This document shows, piece after piece, positions 8,885-18,716 of a stretch of DNA of 64,000 nt. Each line of letters opens with the position of its first letter. Position 1 is the stretch's first letter. Under the pieces are notes generated by a model. The model saw nothing but the letters and a program-made list of their open reading frames with translations. It was not told the DNA's origin and made no database searches. The stretch lies in assembly GCA_013791905.1 (NCBI GenBank), contig VMSX01000030.1, positions 352,741 through 416,740 of the forward strand, given 5' to 3'. Origin of the DNA: Rhodocyclaceae bacterium (lineage in GTDB: Bacteria > Pseudomonadota > Gammaproteobacteria > Burkholderiales > Rhodocyclaceae). The translations under genes and the position numbers were made by a program.

Positions 8885-10555
8885 CTATGTTTCAAGCATC
8901 TCCCGCGCGTGCTGGCGTGTGGTGTCGGTAATTTTCACGCCACCCAGCATGCGGGCGACCTCCTCGACACGACCCTCCGCATCGAGCGGCGTGACGCGGC
9001 TGACGGTTGCCGCGCCCGCGTTATCGTTCCGGGTTTCCTTCGCAATCGACCACTGCCAGTCGGCGCGTGCGGCAACCTGCGCCAGATGAGTGACGCACAA
9101 CACCTGGCGGCCAACGCCGAGTTGTTTGAGCATCTGGCCGACGATTTCGGCGACGCGGCCGCCGATGCCGACATCGACTTCGTCGAAGATCAGCGTGCCG
9201 ACCGCGTGGGACTGGCTGGCGATGACCTGCAGGGCGAGACCGATGCGCGAGAGTTCGCCGCCCGACGCCACCTTGGCCAGCGGCCGCAAGGGCTGGCCGG
9301 GATTGGCGGTGACCAGGAATTCGACGGCTTCGAGTCCATAGGAAGCGCCTTCATCAAGCGGCGTCAGAGCCACCTCGAAGTGGCCGCCGGCCATCGCCAG
9401 TTCCTGCATGGCGGCAGTGACCGCCTTGCCCAGGGCTTTGGCGGCGCGGCTGCGCTCGGCCGTGAGGCGCTTTGCCAAAGCCCTATAGGCTGTCGCGGCT
9501 TGCTGCTCGCGCTCGGCCAGTGCTGCGGGATCGGCGGTGAGCGTCAGTTCGGCAAGACGCGCCGCCAGCGCGGCGAGCACCTCGGGCAGCTCCTCGGGCG
9601 CGGTACGATGCTTGCGTGCCATCTGCGTCACGGCGTCGATCCGGGCGTCAAGTTCGGTCAGTCGTGCCGGATCGAGATCAAGCCGCTCGCGATAGCGCCG
9701 TAGCGCCAGCGCCGACTCTTGCAGCTGAATCAGTGCACCGTCGAAAAGCTCAGCGGCTTCTGTCAACGCAGCGTCGTAGGCCGTCAATTCGCCAAGCCGC
9801 ACGCTGGCATGCTGCAAGGCCGGGAGCGCAGCAGCACCGTCACCCTGGCCTTCGTCAAGGACAGCCAGCGCGGCATCGCTGGCTTCGAGCAGGCTGGCGG
9901 CATGGGCGAGGCGACGCTGTTCCTGTTCGGTTTCCTGCCATTCCTGTGCATCGAAGCCCAGTGCGGCGAGCTCCTTGACCTGCCATTCGAGCAGTTCGCG
10001 TTCGCGCGTGGTCGCCGCGACATCTTTTTCGGCGGCCTGGCGCGCCGCGTTCGCCTTGCGCCAGACCGCGTGAGCGGCAGACACGTCCCGCACCAGCGCC
10101 TGGACCCCGGCATGCGCGTCAAGCAAAACACGCTGGGCATCGGCACGCAACAGCGAGTGGTGCGCGTGCTGCCCGTGAATGTCGGCCAGGAAATCCGCCG
10201 CTTCACGCAACTGGCCAAGCGTTGCCGCCGCGCCGTTGAGGTAGGCCCGCGACCGGCCGCCGGCATCGACGATACGGCGCAGGATGCAGGTGTCCGTGTC
10301 GAAATCGTTGGCCGCCAGCCAGTCGGCCAGTGGCGTGCCAGGCGTCACGTCGAATTCGGCGGAAACCTCGGCCTTTTCGGCACCGTTCCTGATCATGCTG
10401 CCATCGCCACGTTCGCCCAGCGCCAGCGACAAGGCATCAACCAGGATCGATTTTCCCGCGCCGGTTTCGCCGGTCAGCGCGCCGAAGCCGTCAGCAAACT
10501 CGAGTTCGAGCCGGTCGACAATGACGAAATCGCGGATGACGAGGCGCAGCAGCAT
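8885..10555 (-). CDS. recN: DNA repair protein RecN
   Basis: 556 residues, the usual length. It is an SMC-like ATPase acting in double-strand break repair. The N-terminal Walker A is GETGAGKS (about residues 29-36). A long coiled-coil region sits in the middle, and the C-terminal half carries the ABC signature SGGELSR and Walker B LIFDEVDVGIGG. It follows nadK with only a three-base gap, an arrangement common in proteobacteria. The middle of the gene contains one copy of a 27-bp sequence repeated elsewhere in the window (9696-9722). Confidence 0.95.
   Translation of the reverse strand: MLLRLVIRDFVIVDRLELEFADGFGALTGETGAGKSILVDALSLALGERGDGSMIRNGAEKAEVSAEFDVTPGTPLADWLAANDFDTDTCILRRIVDAGGRSRAYLNGAAATLGQLREAADFLADIHGQHAHHSLLRADAQRVLLDAHAGVQALVRDVSAAHAVWRKANAARQAAEKDVAATTRERELLEWQVKELAALGFDAQEWQETEQEQRRLAHAASLLEASDAALAVLDEGQGDGAAALPALQHASVRLGELTAYDAALTEAAELFDGALIQLQESALALRRYRERLDLDPARLTELDARIDAVTQMARKHRTAPEELPEVLAALAARLAELTLTADPAALAEREQQAATAYRALAKRLTAERSRAAKALGKAVTAAMQELAMAGGHFEVALTPLDEGASYGLEAVEFLVTANPGQPLRPLAKVASGGELSRIGLALQVIASQSHAVGTLIFDEVDVGIGGRVAEIVGQMLKQLGVGRQVLCVTHLAQVAARADWQWSIAKETRNDNAGAATVSRVTPLDAEGRVEEVARMLGGVKITDTTRQHAREMLET
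9696..9722 (+). repeat. Dispersed 27-bp repeat, copy 1 (inside recN)
   Basis: Matches the consensus seen at 46126-46152 at 25 of 27 positions (differences at the seventh and eighth bases). It lies in the coiled-coil coding part of recN and is read there on the opposite strand. Confidence 0.5.
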
Positions 10556-10558
10556 GGA

Positions 10559-11449
10559 TCAGCGGCGTGGAGTGGCGCTCCAGTTCAGCTTTTCGCGCAG
10601 CATGGCGAAATAGCTGTAGCCGGGCGGATGCAGCAGGGTGACGACATGCTTTGAACGTACCACACGGACGATGTCGCCGGCGGCAATGTCGAAATGGCTC
10701 TGACCATCGAAGTGGACGCGGGCATCACCCGGCGTGACCAGCACCATGTCGACGCGACTCGAATCGGCGATCGTGATCGGGTGGTAAGTCAGTGAATGCG
10801 GGCACAGCGGCACCAGCGCGATGCCCGGTACGGCAGGGTGCAGGATGGGCCCGTTGGCTGAAAGCGCATAAGCCGTCGAACCCGTCGGGGTAGAGACGAT
10901 CATGCCGTCGGCGCGCAGCACATAGAGAAATTCTCCATTGACGCGCACTTCCATTTCGATCAGGCGACCGAGATCGCCCTTATTCACCACCACATCGTTA
11001 AGTGCGAGCGTCTGAAACACCGGCTCACCTGCCCGCAGCACCTGCGCATCAAGCAGCAAACGGCGGTCTTCGGTGAATTCGCCCGCCAGCAGCCGGTCGA
11101 TTGCGCCCAGCATCTCGGCACGTGAAATGTCGGTCATGAAGCCCAATCGACCCTGATTGACGCCGACCAGCGGCACATCATGCTCGGATAGATGCCGGGC
11201 TGTCTTGAGCAGGGTGCCGTCGCCGCCGACGACAATCGCAACATCGGCGCATTCGGCAATCTTCGCGAAACTTGCTGCGATTTCCGGAGCCCCGATCGTT
11301 GCCGCGTTTTCCGTCCTGACCCATATCGTCAAACTGCCATCATTCACATGACGCAGATGCCCCAGGAGTACCTGCAGGGCCGCCGTGGCCTCGGGGCTGC
11401 CATCCTTGCCGATCAGGGCAATCGTCCGCAAATGAGGGCTAAGGTTCAT
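10559..11449 (-). CDS. nadK: NAD kinase
   Basis: 296 residues from the ATG at 11449. The frame extends further but then runs deep into the upstream methyltransferase gene. The catalytic GGDGT motif is at residues 75-79. The second conserved region (TPTGSTAYALSANG) follows in the C-terminal half. It phosphorylates NAD to NADP in the cytoplasm. Its start overlaps the stop of the methyltransferase gene by four bases, and recN follows three bases after its stop, making a three-gene leftward unit. Confidence 0.95.
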   Translation of the reverse strand: MNLSPHLRTIALIGKDGSPEATAALQVLLGHLRHVNDGSLTIWVRTENAATIGAPEIAASFAKIAECADVAIVVGGDGTLLKTARHLSEHDVPLVGVNQGRLGFMTDISRAEMLGAIDRLLAGEFTEDRRLLLDAQVLRAGEPVFQTLALNDVVVNKGDLGRLIEMEVRVNGEFLYVLRADGMIVSTPTGSTAYALSANGPILHPAVPGIALVPLCPHSLTYHPITIADSSRVDMVLVTPGDARVHFDGQSHFDIAAGDIVRVVRSKHVVTLLHPPGYSYFAMLREKLNWSATPRR

Positions 11450-12612
11450 GTCGCAGGCCTGAGTAGTTTTTCGAATTGGGGTGGCACCAGACAGTTTTGC
11501 AGCGTGCGCTGGGAGAACAGATGACGGCCGTCGCAAACAAAACCCAACTCATCCCAATCCACCGCATCATTGAGCAGGTCGGTCGCCAGTTGCAGGTCCA
11601 TCCCCGCCACTTTCGGAAACAGCGCCAGCACCGATCCATCATAGCTGGGACAATCGTGCAGGAAAAAAGGGCGGGAGCGCCGCGTCTTGGCATTCACATA
11701 AATACGCGGCGACGTGCTGACATGGTGCAGCCGGCCCCAGTGCCACCAGTTGGATTCATCGAAGGGCCGCACCCGGCGTCCCAGCAACCGCTCCTTGTGC
11801 GCCGCCAGATGCGCCAGCAGATGCGCCGGGGGAGACTGGCCGAAGATCATGCGCCGCGTCAAACCGTCATCCACCGTCTTCGAACAGACGAATTCGGTGT
11901 TGCCCTCCGGGTGTTCGTAAATCTCGTCGGCCCCCGACACCGCACCGACCTTCACCTCGAACAGTTCAGAAAGCGGCAGGCGATAGTCGCCGCGCAGGAA
12001 CATCAACTGCCCATCCACCAGCGCGAAATGGCGGCCATCGTTGAGGCGGCGCGTGTGGCGGCCACGCTCGAAACGGAAAATCGCGCAATTCGGATTGTGC
12101 GCACCGAAGATGCGCGTATCGCCCAGTTCGATGAAATCGGTGATGTCGCCCGCCTCGTAGAGGAAGGTATTCAGCTTGCGTGCCGCCGTGAGCTTGGTGA
12201 ATTCGCGCGGCACGATAAAGATCAGTTCACCGCCGCGCCGCAGGTGGCGGATCGACTTCTCGATGAAATACAGGCAGAGGTTGCTGCGCCCATCGAACAA
12301 GGCGCTATCGAGCCGGCCCAGGGTTTCCGCTGGAATGTCCTGCTGGCGCACATAGGGCGGATTGCCGATCACCGTGTCGAATTTTTCGCTGACGGGATAG
12401 GCGAAAAAATCCATCACCTGGGCTCCCGCCGGTGCAACGGTCGGATCGATCTCGATCGCCTCGCAGCCGTTGATGCGCGTGCAGAAGGCGCCGTCGCCGG
12501 CGGCCGGGTCAAGGCTGCGTCCGCGCCGCTGCCGCAGGGCCAGCATGCGCTCGACGACCGCCGCAGGGGTGAATACCTGGCCAAGGGCGTGGACGTTCAA
12601 TTGGCGGGACAT
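11446..12612 (-). CDS. N6-adenine DNA methyltransferase, orphan
   Basis: 388 residues from the ATG at 12612. [11 protein letters not shown] segment (14-23) precedes the AdoMet-binding motif [11 protein letters not shown] (34-43). The catalytic NPPY is at 84-87, typical of N6-adenine methyltransferases of the Eco57I/TaqI style. The C-terminal half (about 200-388) would be the target recognition region. No restriction endonuclease lies nearby; the neighbours are housekeeping genes (nadK, recN, divergent hrcA), and it shares a transcript with nadK. It may be a regulatory or house-keeping methylase. A role on RNA or protein cannot be excluded from sequence. Confidence 0.78.
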   Translation of the reverse strand: MSRQLNVHALGQVFTPAAVVERMLALRQRRGRSLDPAAGDGAFCTRINGCEAIEIDPTVAPAGAQVMDFFAYPVSEKFDTVIGNPPYVRQQDIPAETLGRLDSALFDGRSNLCLYFIEKSIRHLRRGGELIFIVPREFTKLTAARKLNTFLYEAGDITDFIELGDTRIFGAHNPNCAIFRFERGRHTRRLNDGRHFALVDGQLMFLRGDYRLPLSELFEVKVGAVSGADEIYEHPEGNTEFVCSKTVDDGLTRRMIFGQSPPAHLLAHLAAHKERLLGRRVRPFDESNWWHWGRLHHVSTSPRIYVNAKTRRSRPFFLHDCPSYDGSVLALFPKVAGMDLQLATDLLNDAVDWDELGFVCDGRHLFSQRTLQNCLVPPQFEKLLRPAT

Positions 12613-12740
12613 GGTTTCAAAAGTCGACTGACCGAAGGAAATCCCCGTGGGACTGGCAGGACGGCTCAAAGCTGCGAAGAACGAATTTAACCACGAAGGC
12701 CACCTGCAATCCGGCCATTCAGTTCGTTACAATCCATTCC

Positions 12741-13760
12741 ATGCTTGACCCACGCGCCAAAACCCTGCTCAAAACCCTGATCGAACGTTACATCGTCGAA
12801 GGCCAGCCGGTCGGCTCGCGCACGCTGTCGAAATACTCCGGCCTCGAACTGTCGCCGGCGACCATCCGCAACGTCATGGCCGACCTCGAGGAAATGGGCT
12901 TCATCACCAGCCCGCACACCTCCGCCGGCCGCGTGCCGACGCCATTGGGTTATCGTCTATTTGTCGACACCCTGCTGACGGTGCGGCCGCTCGACCCCAA
13001 GCATATTTCCGAGCTCAAGGGCGCGCTCCATCCGGATGCGCCGCAACGCGTGTTAAGCCAGGCCTCGCACCTGATCTCCGAGCTCACGCATTTTGCCGGC
13101 GTGGTGATCGCCCCGCACCGCCAGGCGCCGCGCATCCGCCAGATCGAATTCCTCAGTCTCACCGAGACGCGCATCCTGCTAATCATCGTCACCGCCAACG
13201 GCGAGGTGCAGAACCGCATTCTGCTCACCCAGCGGCCCTACTCGCCATCCGAGCTGGTGACCGCCGCCAACTACCTGACGCAGAATTTCGCCGGACTCGA
13301 TTTCCAGCAGATCCGCCACCGGCTCAAGGAAGAACTCCAGCAGTTGCGCAGCGACATGACCGAACTGATGAACGCCGCCGTCGATGCCGGTGCCGCCGTC
13401 ACCGCCGAAACGGCTTCGCAATATGTCATCTCCGGCGAGCGCAACCTGCTCAATGCCAACGACCTGTCGACCAACATGGCACGCCTGCGCCAGCTGTTCG
13501 ACCTGTTCGAACAGCGCACCGGGCTGATGCAACTGCTCGACCTGTCCAATCGCGCCGAGGGCGTGCATGTCTTCATCGGCGGTGAATCGGGCATCGCGCC
13601 GCTCGACGAATGCAGTGTGGTCGCCGCCCCCTACGAAGTCGATGGCCAGGTCGTCGGCACCATCGGCGTCATCGGCCCGACGCGCATGGCTTATGAGCGC
13701 GTGATCCCGATCGTCGACATCAGCGCGCGTCTGCTCTCTTCCGCACTCAACACCCACTAA
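12741..13760 (+). CDS. hrcA: Heat-inducible transcription repressor HrcA
   Basis: 339 residues, the full family length. The N-terminal winged helix is at about residues 5-75 ([18 protein letters not shown]) and includes the conserved TSAGRVPT box. A GAF-like dimerisation domain follows. It represses chaperone operons by binding CIRCE operators. No CIRCE sequence is seen before hrcA, grpE or dnaK in this window, so its targets, probably groESL, lie elsewhere. It heads a rightward run through hemH and the biotin genes. Confidence 0.95.
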   Translation: MLDPRAKTLLKTLIERYIVEGQPVGSRTLSKYSGLELSPATIRNVMADLEEMGFITSPHTSAGRVPTPLGYRLFVDTLLTVRPLDPKHISELKGALHPDAPQRVLSQASHLISELTHFAGVVIAPHRQAPRIRQIEFLSLTETRILLIIVTANGEVQNRILLTQRPYSPSELVTAANYLTQNFAGLDFQQIRHRLKEELQQLRSDMTELMNAAVDAGAAVTAETASQYVISGERNLLNANDLSTNMARLRQLFDLFEQRTGLMQLLDLSNRAEGVHVFIGGESGIAPLDECSVVAAPYEVDGQVVGTIGVIGPTRMAYERVIPIVDISARLLSSALNTH

Positions 13761-13772
13761 GCCAACCAGGCC

Positions 13773-14807
13773 ATGCCCCGCTTCCGACCCGAACCCAAGA
13801 TCGACACCGCCGCCGCACCACGCACCGCGATATTGCTGGTCAATCTCGGCACGCCGGAGGCGCCGACAGCCCCGGCGGTGCGCCGCTACCTCGGAGAATT
13901 TCTCTGGGATCCGCGCGTCGTTGAAATTCCGCGCCTGGTCTGGTGGTTCATCCTCAACGGCATCATCCTCAACACCCGGCCGAAAAAATCCGCCGAAAAA
14001 TATGCGGCGATCTGGATGGCTGAAGGTTCGCCGCTCAAGGTGCATACCGAACGGCAGGTCAAACTGCTGAAAGGCCTGCTTGGGCAACAGGGCCTGGACG
14101 AACTGCTGATCGACTTCGCGATGCGCTACGGCCAGCCGTCCATCGAGTCGAAACTCGACGCACTCAAGGCCGCCGGCGCCACGCGCATCCTGATCGTGCC
14201 GCTCTACCCGCAGTTTGCTGCCTCGACCACCGCCAGCGTGATGGACGTCGTTGCCGGCTGGATGCAGCGCGCCCGCAACCTGCCCGAGATCAGCTTCGTC
14301 CGCGACTACCACGACCATCCGGGCTACCTCGATGCGCTGGCCGCCAGTGTGCGCGAGCATTGGCAGGCTAATGGCCGGCCGACGGACAACACCCGGTTGC
14401 TGCTCAGTTTTCACGGCCTGCCGCAGCGTTCCATCGAACTGGGCGATCCTTATTTCGACGAATGCCAGCGCACCGGCCAGTTGCTCGCCACCCGGCTGGG
14501 CTTGCCTGAGGGGCATCTGCTCGTCACCTTCCAGTCGCGCTTCGGTCCGGCCAAATGGTTGCAGCCCTACACCCAGCCGACACTAGAAGAACTGGCCAAA
14601 CAAGGCATCGAGCGCGTCGACATCCTCTGTCCCGGCTTTGCCGCCGACTGCCTTGAAACGCTGGAAGAGATCGCGCTGGAATGCAAAGCCGCCTTCCTCG
14701 GCAAGGGCGGCAAGGAATTTCATTACATCCCCTGCCTCAATGAACGCCCTGACTGGATTGCCGCACTGGCCGACATCGCCCTGAACCGGCTGCGTTCGCG
14801 CGACTGA
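13773..14807 (+). CDS. hemH: Ferrochelatase
   Basis: 344 residues. It inserts Fe2+ into protoporphyrin IX in the last step of heme synthesis. The family begins with the block [12 protein letters not shown] near residue 22. It carries the catalytic histidine in SFHGLP and the conserved [15 protein letters not shown] segment near the C-terminus. It starts 12 bases after hrcA. Heme supply is relevant to an organism with the multiheme cytochromes found at the right of this window, although the placement itself is a common betaproteobacterial arrangement. Confidence 0.96.
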   Translation: MPRFRPEPKIDTAAAPRTAILLVNLGTPEAPTAPAVRRYLGEFLWDPRVVEIPRLVWWFILNGIILNTRPKKSAEKYAAIWMAEGSPLKVHTERQVKLLKGLLGQQGLDELLIDFAMRYGQPSIESKLDALKAAGATRILIVPLYPQFAASTTASVMDVVAGWMQRARNLPEISFVRDYHDHPGYLDALAASVREHWQANGRPTDNTRLLLSFHGLPQRSIELGDPYFDECQRTGQLLATRLGLPEGHLLVTFQSRFGPAKWLQPYTQPTLEELAKQGIERVDILCPGFAADCLETLEEIALECKAAFLGKGGKEFHYIPCLNERPDWIAALADIALNRLRSRD

Positions 14808-14814
14808 ATCCGGC

Positions 14815-16140
14815 ATGCCAGACCCCACGCCGGACGCCCTCCTCCAGCGCAGTCGTGCCGCCGTCTGGCACCCCTGCACCCAGATGAAGCATCATGAAAG
14901 TGGCGAACTGCCGCTTCTGTCCATCACGCGCGGGGAAGGCGCCTGGCTATATGGCAGCGACGGTCGGCGCTGGCTCGACGGCATCAGTTCCTGGTGGGTC
15001 AATCTCTTCGGCCACTGTAACCCGCGCATCAACGCCGCCTTGCGCGAGCAACTTGAACAGCTGGAACACGTCATGCTCGCCGGTTTCACCCATGAACCGG
15101 CGGTGCAACTGGCCGAGCGCCTTGCGGCACTGACCGGCAACACGTTGGGCCACTGTTTCTATGCCTCCGACGGCGCCTCGGCCACCGAAATCGCGCTGAA
15201 GATGTCCTTCCACTTCTGGCAGAACAGCGGCCGGCCGGATAAACAGAACTTCCTCTGCCTCGCCGGCGGCTATCACGGCGAAACCGTCGGCGCACTGGCG
15301 GTCACCGACATTCCGCTGTTCCGCGCAGCCTACGGGCCGCTGCTGCGCGGCGCCACGGTGCTGCCCTCGCCCGATGCGCGCAACGCGGCAACTCCAAGCG
15401 AGGCCGCCCGCAGTGCGGCTGCCGCACTTGAGGCCCATCTGGCAGCTCATCATGACCGTACAGCCGCCCTGATTATCGAGCCACTGGTGCAGTGCGCCAC
15501 CGGCATGGCCATGCATGACCCCGAATACCTGCAACTGGCCCGTGCGCTATGCAAGCAGTATGAAGTGCACCTGATCTGCGACGAGATAGCCGTCGGCTTC
15601 GGCCGCACCGGCAGTTTCTTTGCCCACGAACAGGCGGGCATCACGCCCGACCTTCTCTGCCTGTCGAAGGGCATCTCCGGCGGCTACCTGCCGCTCTCCG
15701 CCGTGCTGACGACGGACCCGATCTACGCCGCCTTCTACGACGACGCCACGACACGCGGCTTCCTCCATTCGCATTCCTACACCGGCAACCCGCTCGCCTG
15801 CCGGGCGGCGCTGGCGAGTCTGGACATCTTTGCGACGGATGACGTGATCAACGCCAACACAGCACAGGGGGCCCGCATCGATGCACTGCTGGCACCACTG
15901 GCCGAGCACCCGAACGTTCGCCACTATCGCCGGCGCGGCATGATCTTCGCATTCGATGTGGTCGCCGACGCGGGTTTTTCAAAACGTTTCTACCAGGCTG
16001 CATTGGCGCGCGAAGTGCTGCTGCGACCGATCGGCAACACCGTTTATCTGATGCCGCCCTACATCCTCGACGCGGCGGAAACCCGGCACCTGTGCAGCGC
16101 CACCCTCGCGGCGCTGGATGCCGCCATTCAATCGGGATGA
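14815..16140 (+). CDS. bioA: Adenosylmethionine-8-amino-7-oxononanoate aminotransferase
   Basis: 441 residues. It is a PLP-dependent class III aminotransferase that converts 8-amino-7-oxononanoate (KAPA) to 7,8-diaminononanoate, using S-adenosylmethionine as amino donor. The N-terminal block VWHPCTQM is typical of BioA. The GGYHGET segment, the ICDEIAVGFGRTG block and the PLP lysine in LSKGISGG are all present. It is the first biotin gene of a five-gene run, and its stop codon overlaps the bioF start. Confidence 0.96.
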   Translation: MPDPTPDALLQRSRAAVWHPCTQMKHHESGELPLLSITRGEGAWLYGSDGRRWLDGISSWWVNLFGHCNPRINAALREQLEQLEHVMLAGFTHEPAVQLAERLAALTGNTLGHCFYASDGASATEIALKMSFHFWQNSGRPDKQNFLCLAGGYHGETVGALAVTDIPLFRAAYGPLLRGATVLPSPDARNAATPSEAARSAAAALEAHLAAHHDRTAALIIEPLVQCATGMAMHDPEYLQLARALCKQYEVHLICDEIAVGFGRTGSFFAHEQAGITPDLLCLSKGISGGYLPLSAVLTTDPIYAAFYDDATTRGFLHSHSYTGNPLACRAALASLDIFATDDVINANTAQGARIDALLAPLAEHPNVRHYRRRGMIFAFDVVADAGFSKRFYQAALAREVLLRPIGNTVYLMPPYILDAAETRHLCSATLAALDAAIQSG

Positions 16141-17297
16141 ATCTCGACGCCGAACTGGCAGCACTGGCCGAGGCCGGCCTGTTGCGCCGTCCCGCCAGCG
16201 CCGACTCTTGCTGCGGGCCGGAAATGATCCTCGACGGTCGGCCGCTGCTCACCTTTGCCAGCAATGACTATCTCGGTCTGGCCGCCGATCCGCGGCTGAT
16301 TGAAGCCGCCGTCGCGGCGGTCCGCCGTTGGGGCGTCGGCGCCGGCGCCTCGCATTTCCTCGGCGGCCATTTCCGGCCGCATCAGGAACTGGCAGAGCAG
16401 CTTGCCACCTTCGTCGGCGCGGAGCGGGCGCTGTTCTTTTCCACCGGCTACATGGCTAACCTGGGCGTGGTGCCTGCGCTGGTCGGGCGCGGTGACACGA
16501 TCTTCGCCGACCGTCTCAACCATGCCTCGCTGATCGATGCCGTGCGGCTTTCCGGAGCAAACAGCCGCCGTTATCCCCACGCCGACATGGCGGCGCTGGA
16601 AAAACAGCTAGCTTCTTGTAGCACTGGCCAGAAGCTGATCCTTACCGACAGCGTCTTCAGCATGGATGGCGACATCGCGCCGCTGCCCGAACTTGCGGCA
16701 CTGGCTGAACGTTACGACGCCTGGCTGCTGGTGGACGACGCCCACGGCTTCGGCGTCCTCGGCCCGCAGGGTCGCGGCGCTCTCGCTCATTGCGGCCTCA
16801 AACCCACTGGCCGGCTGCTCGTCATGGGCACTTTGGGCAAAGCCGCCGGAGTCGCCGGCGCCTTTGTCGCCGCCGACAACCAGCTCATCGAATGGCTTAC
16901 GCAAAAGGCGCGCACGGCAATCTTCACCACCGCCGCACCGCCCATGCTGGCCGCCGTGTTGCAGGAAAGCCTGAAACTCATCGAAGCTGCAGATGATCGC
17001 CGCACCCATCTGCAAGCGCTGATCGCCCGGCTGCGGGCGGGGCTGGCACCGCTGTGCGCCCGCACTGGCTGGCGGCTACTGCCCTCGACCACGCCGATCC
17101 AGCCGCTCGTCATCGGTGAAAACCACGCCACCGTTGCGCTTGCCGAAGCCTTGAAAGCGCGCGGCGTCTGGGCACCGGCGATCCGCCCGCCGACGGTGCC
17201 GGAAGCTCAGGCGCGGCTGCGCATTTCGCTCTCCGCCGTGCACACCGAAGCGCAAGTGGACCAGCTGCTCGACGCGCTCACGGCAATCTCGCAATGA
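16137..17297 (+). CDS. bioF: 8-amino-7-oxononanoate synthase
   Basis: 386 residues from the ATG at 16137 (ATGA overlap with bioA). It is a PLP enzyme that condenses pimeloyl-ACP with alanine to give KAPA. It has the FASNDYLGL block near residue 38, LVDDAHGFG in the middle, and the PLP lysine in TLGKAAG. The N-terminal coding sequence at 16185-16211 matches a dispersed 27-bp repeat and encodes RRPASADSC, an unusual insertion-like segment between the first helix and the core. The reading frame is intact. Confidence 0.96.
   Translation: MNLDAELAALAEAGLLRRPASADSCCGPEMILDGRPLLTFASNDYLGLAADPRLIEAAVAAVRRWGVGAGASHFLGGHFRPHQELAEQLATFVGAERALFFSTGYMANLGVVPALVGRGDTIFADRLNHASLIDAVRLSGANSRRYPHADMAALEKQLASCSTGQKLILTDSVFSMDGDIAPLPELAALAERYDAWLLVDDAHGFGVLGPQGRGALAHCGLKPTGRLLVMGTLGKAAGVAGAFVAADNQLIEWLTQKARTAIFTTAAPPMLAAVLQESLKLIEAADDRRTHLQALIARLRAGLAPLCARTGWRLLPSTTPIQPLVIGENHATVALAEALKARGVWAPAIRPPTVPEAQARLRISLSAVHTEAQVDQLLDALTAISQ
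16185..16211 (+). repeat. Dispersed 27-bp repeat, copy 2 (inside bioF)
   Basis: Differs from the copy at 46126-46152 at a single base (C for T in the ACTYTTGC part). It is translated in frame near the bioF N-terminus. Confidence 0.6.
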
Positions 17298-17953
17298 AAG
17301 ATCTGGTTTTGTTGCCCGGCTGGGGCTTTGATTCCCATGTCTGGCAGCCGCTCACCCGTTTGCTGGAACAAGACTTCCGAATCCAGTCTGCCATCGACGA
17401 CCTGCCTGCCGGCGCAGTGGTGTGCGGCTGGTCGCTCGGCGCGCTGACCGCAATGCAAATGGCGCTGGCACAACCCGAGCGGATCGGCCGCCTGATCCTG
17501 ATCGGCGCGACGCCGCGCTTCATACAGGCACCCGACTGGCCGCATGCCCAGCCACCGGCCCTGCTGGAAGAATTCGCTAAAGCGGTCGCCGCCGATCCTC
17601 ACATAGCACTGCGGCGCTTTGTCGCGCTGCTGAATCAGGGAGACGCGCAGGCACGCCGCCTGACCCGCGAACTTTCAGCTTTGCTGGCCACCGATTCCAC
17701 TGAGGCCACGCTGGCCGCCGGGCTGAAAACCCTGCGCGACACCGACTTGCGGGCGGACGTCGGACGCATTCGCCAGCCAGTCCTGCTGCTGCATGGCGCA
17801 CACGATGCCCTGATGCCACTGGCTGCGGCCGAGTGGCTGACGAACCATCTGCCGGCTGCCCGGCTGGAAGTCTTTCCCGACACGGCCCATGCGCCCTTTC
17901 TGGCGCAACCGGAGCGCTGCGCGGAACTGTTGAGGCGCTTTGCCCATGAATGA
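17294..17953 (+). CDS. bioH: Pimeloyl-ACP methyl ester carboxylesterase
   Basis: 219 residues, shorter than E. coli BioH (about 256). It is an alpha/beta hydrolase with nucleophile Ser47 in GWSLG, probable acid Asp171 and His199 forming the triad. It demethylates pimeloyl-ACP methyl ester, ending the BioC-BioH route to pimeloyl-ACP. The start overlaps the bioF stop (ATGA) and its end overlaps bioC. The function is supported mainly by context, since the fold alone covers many esterases. Confidence 0.9.
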   Translation: MKDLVLLPGWGFDSHVWQPLTRLLEQDFRIQSAIDDLPAGAVVCGWSLGALTAMQMALAQPERIGRLILIGATPRFIQAPDWPHAQPPALLEEFAKAVAADPHIALRRFVALLNQGDAQARRLTRELSALLATDSTEATLAAGLKTLRDTDLRADVGRIRQPVLLLHGAHDALMPLAAAEWLTNHLPAARLEVFPDTAHAPFLAQPERCAELLRRFAHE

Positions 17954-18716
17954 ACGCGTCCAGAAACGTGCAGTTCGCCAGTCCTTCGACCGCGCTGCCG
18001 TAAGCTACGACTCGGTGGCGGGGCTGCAGCGGCAGGTCTGCGATCTGTTGCTCGCCGCCATATCGATGCGGCCAGCGCCGACTTTGGCCACCACGATCCT
18101 CGACGCCGGCTGCGGCACCGGCTACGGCCAGCGCCTGCTCGCCGCACAGTGGCCGGATGCGCGTCTGGTCGCCGCCGACTTCGCTCACGGAATGTTGATC
18201 GGTTCGACAGGCGAGCGGATCTGCGCCGACATTGAGGCGTTGCCCCTGCCGGCAGATACCTTCGACCTCTACTGGTCGAGCCTGTCGATCCAGTGGTGCA
18301 ACCCGCAGCGGGTCATTGCCGAGGCCGCCCGCGTGCTGGCGCCCAGAGGCGTACTCGCCGTCAGCAGTCTCGGCACAGGCACCCTGGCCGAACTGCACCA
18401 CGCCTTTGCCGGTGTCGACCAGCACCGCCATGTGCTTGAATTTTCTCCGGAACAGCTGCTGGCAGAGGCCTGCACCGCTGCGGGCTTGCGCAATCTAATG
18501 CTGGAAACCCGCAGCATCCGCCGCTACCATCCCGATCTGAAAACCTTGCTGCGCACCCTGAAGTCGCTCGGCGCGAATCAGGTTGGCGCAAATCGCCGGC
18601 CAGGGCTATTCGGTCGCCAGGTCTGGCAGGAAATCGAGGCACGCTATGATTCGCTGCGGGAGGATGCAGGTCTGCCCGCGACTTACCAGGTAATCCTATG
18701 CACCGCACTGAAATGA
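17946..18716 (+). CDS. bioC: Malonyl-ACP O-methyltransferase
   Basis: 256 residues from the ATG at 17946, overlapping bioH by eight bases; a TTG at 17940 is possible. It is a class I AdoMet methyltransferase with motif I LDAGCGTGYG near residue 57 and the LYWSSLSIQWC segment characteristic of BioC. It methylates malonyl-ACP so that the fatty-acid machinery can build the pimeloyl chain. The N-terminus VRQSFDRAAVSYD is also typical of the family. Confidence 0.94.
   Translation: MNERVQKRAVRQSFDRAAVSYDSVAGLQRQVCDLLLAAISMRPAPTLATTILDAGCGTGYGQRLLAAQWPDARLVAADFAHGMLIGSTGERICADIEALPLPADTFDLYWSSLSIQWCNPQRVIAEAARVLAPRGVLAVSSLGTGTLAELHHAFAGVDQHRHVLEFSPEQLLAEACTAAGLRNLMLETRSIRRYHPDLKTLLRTLKSLGANQVGANRRPGLFGRQVWQEIEARYDSLREDAGLPATYQVILCTALK

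Noticed and set aside
11476-12690. 404-codon plus-strand frame over the methyltransferase gene
   Set aside because: The minus-strand frame has motif I and NPPY; this one lacks any motif and a start signal.
13179-14516. 445-codon open frame opposite hrcA and hemH
   Set aside because: It spans the boundary of two certain genes and has shadow-type composition.
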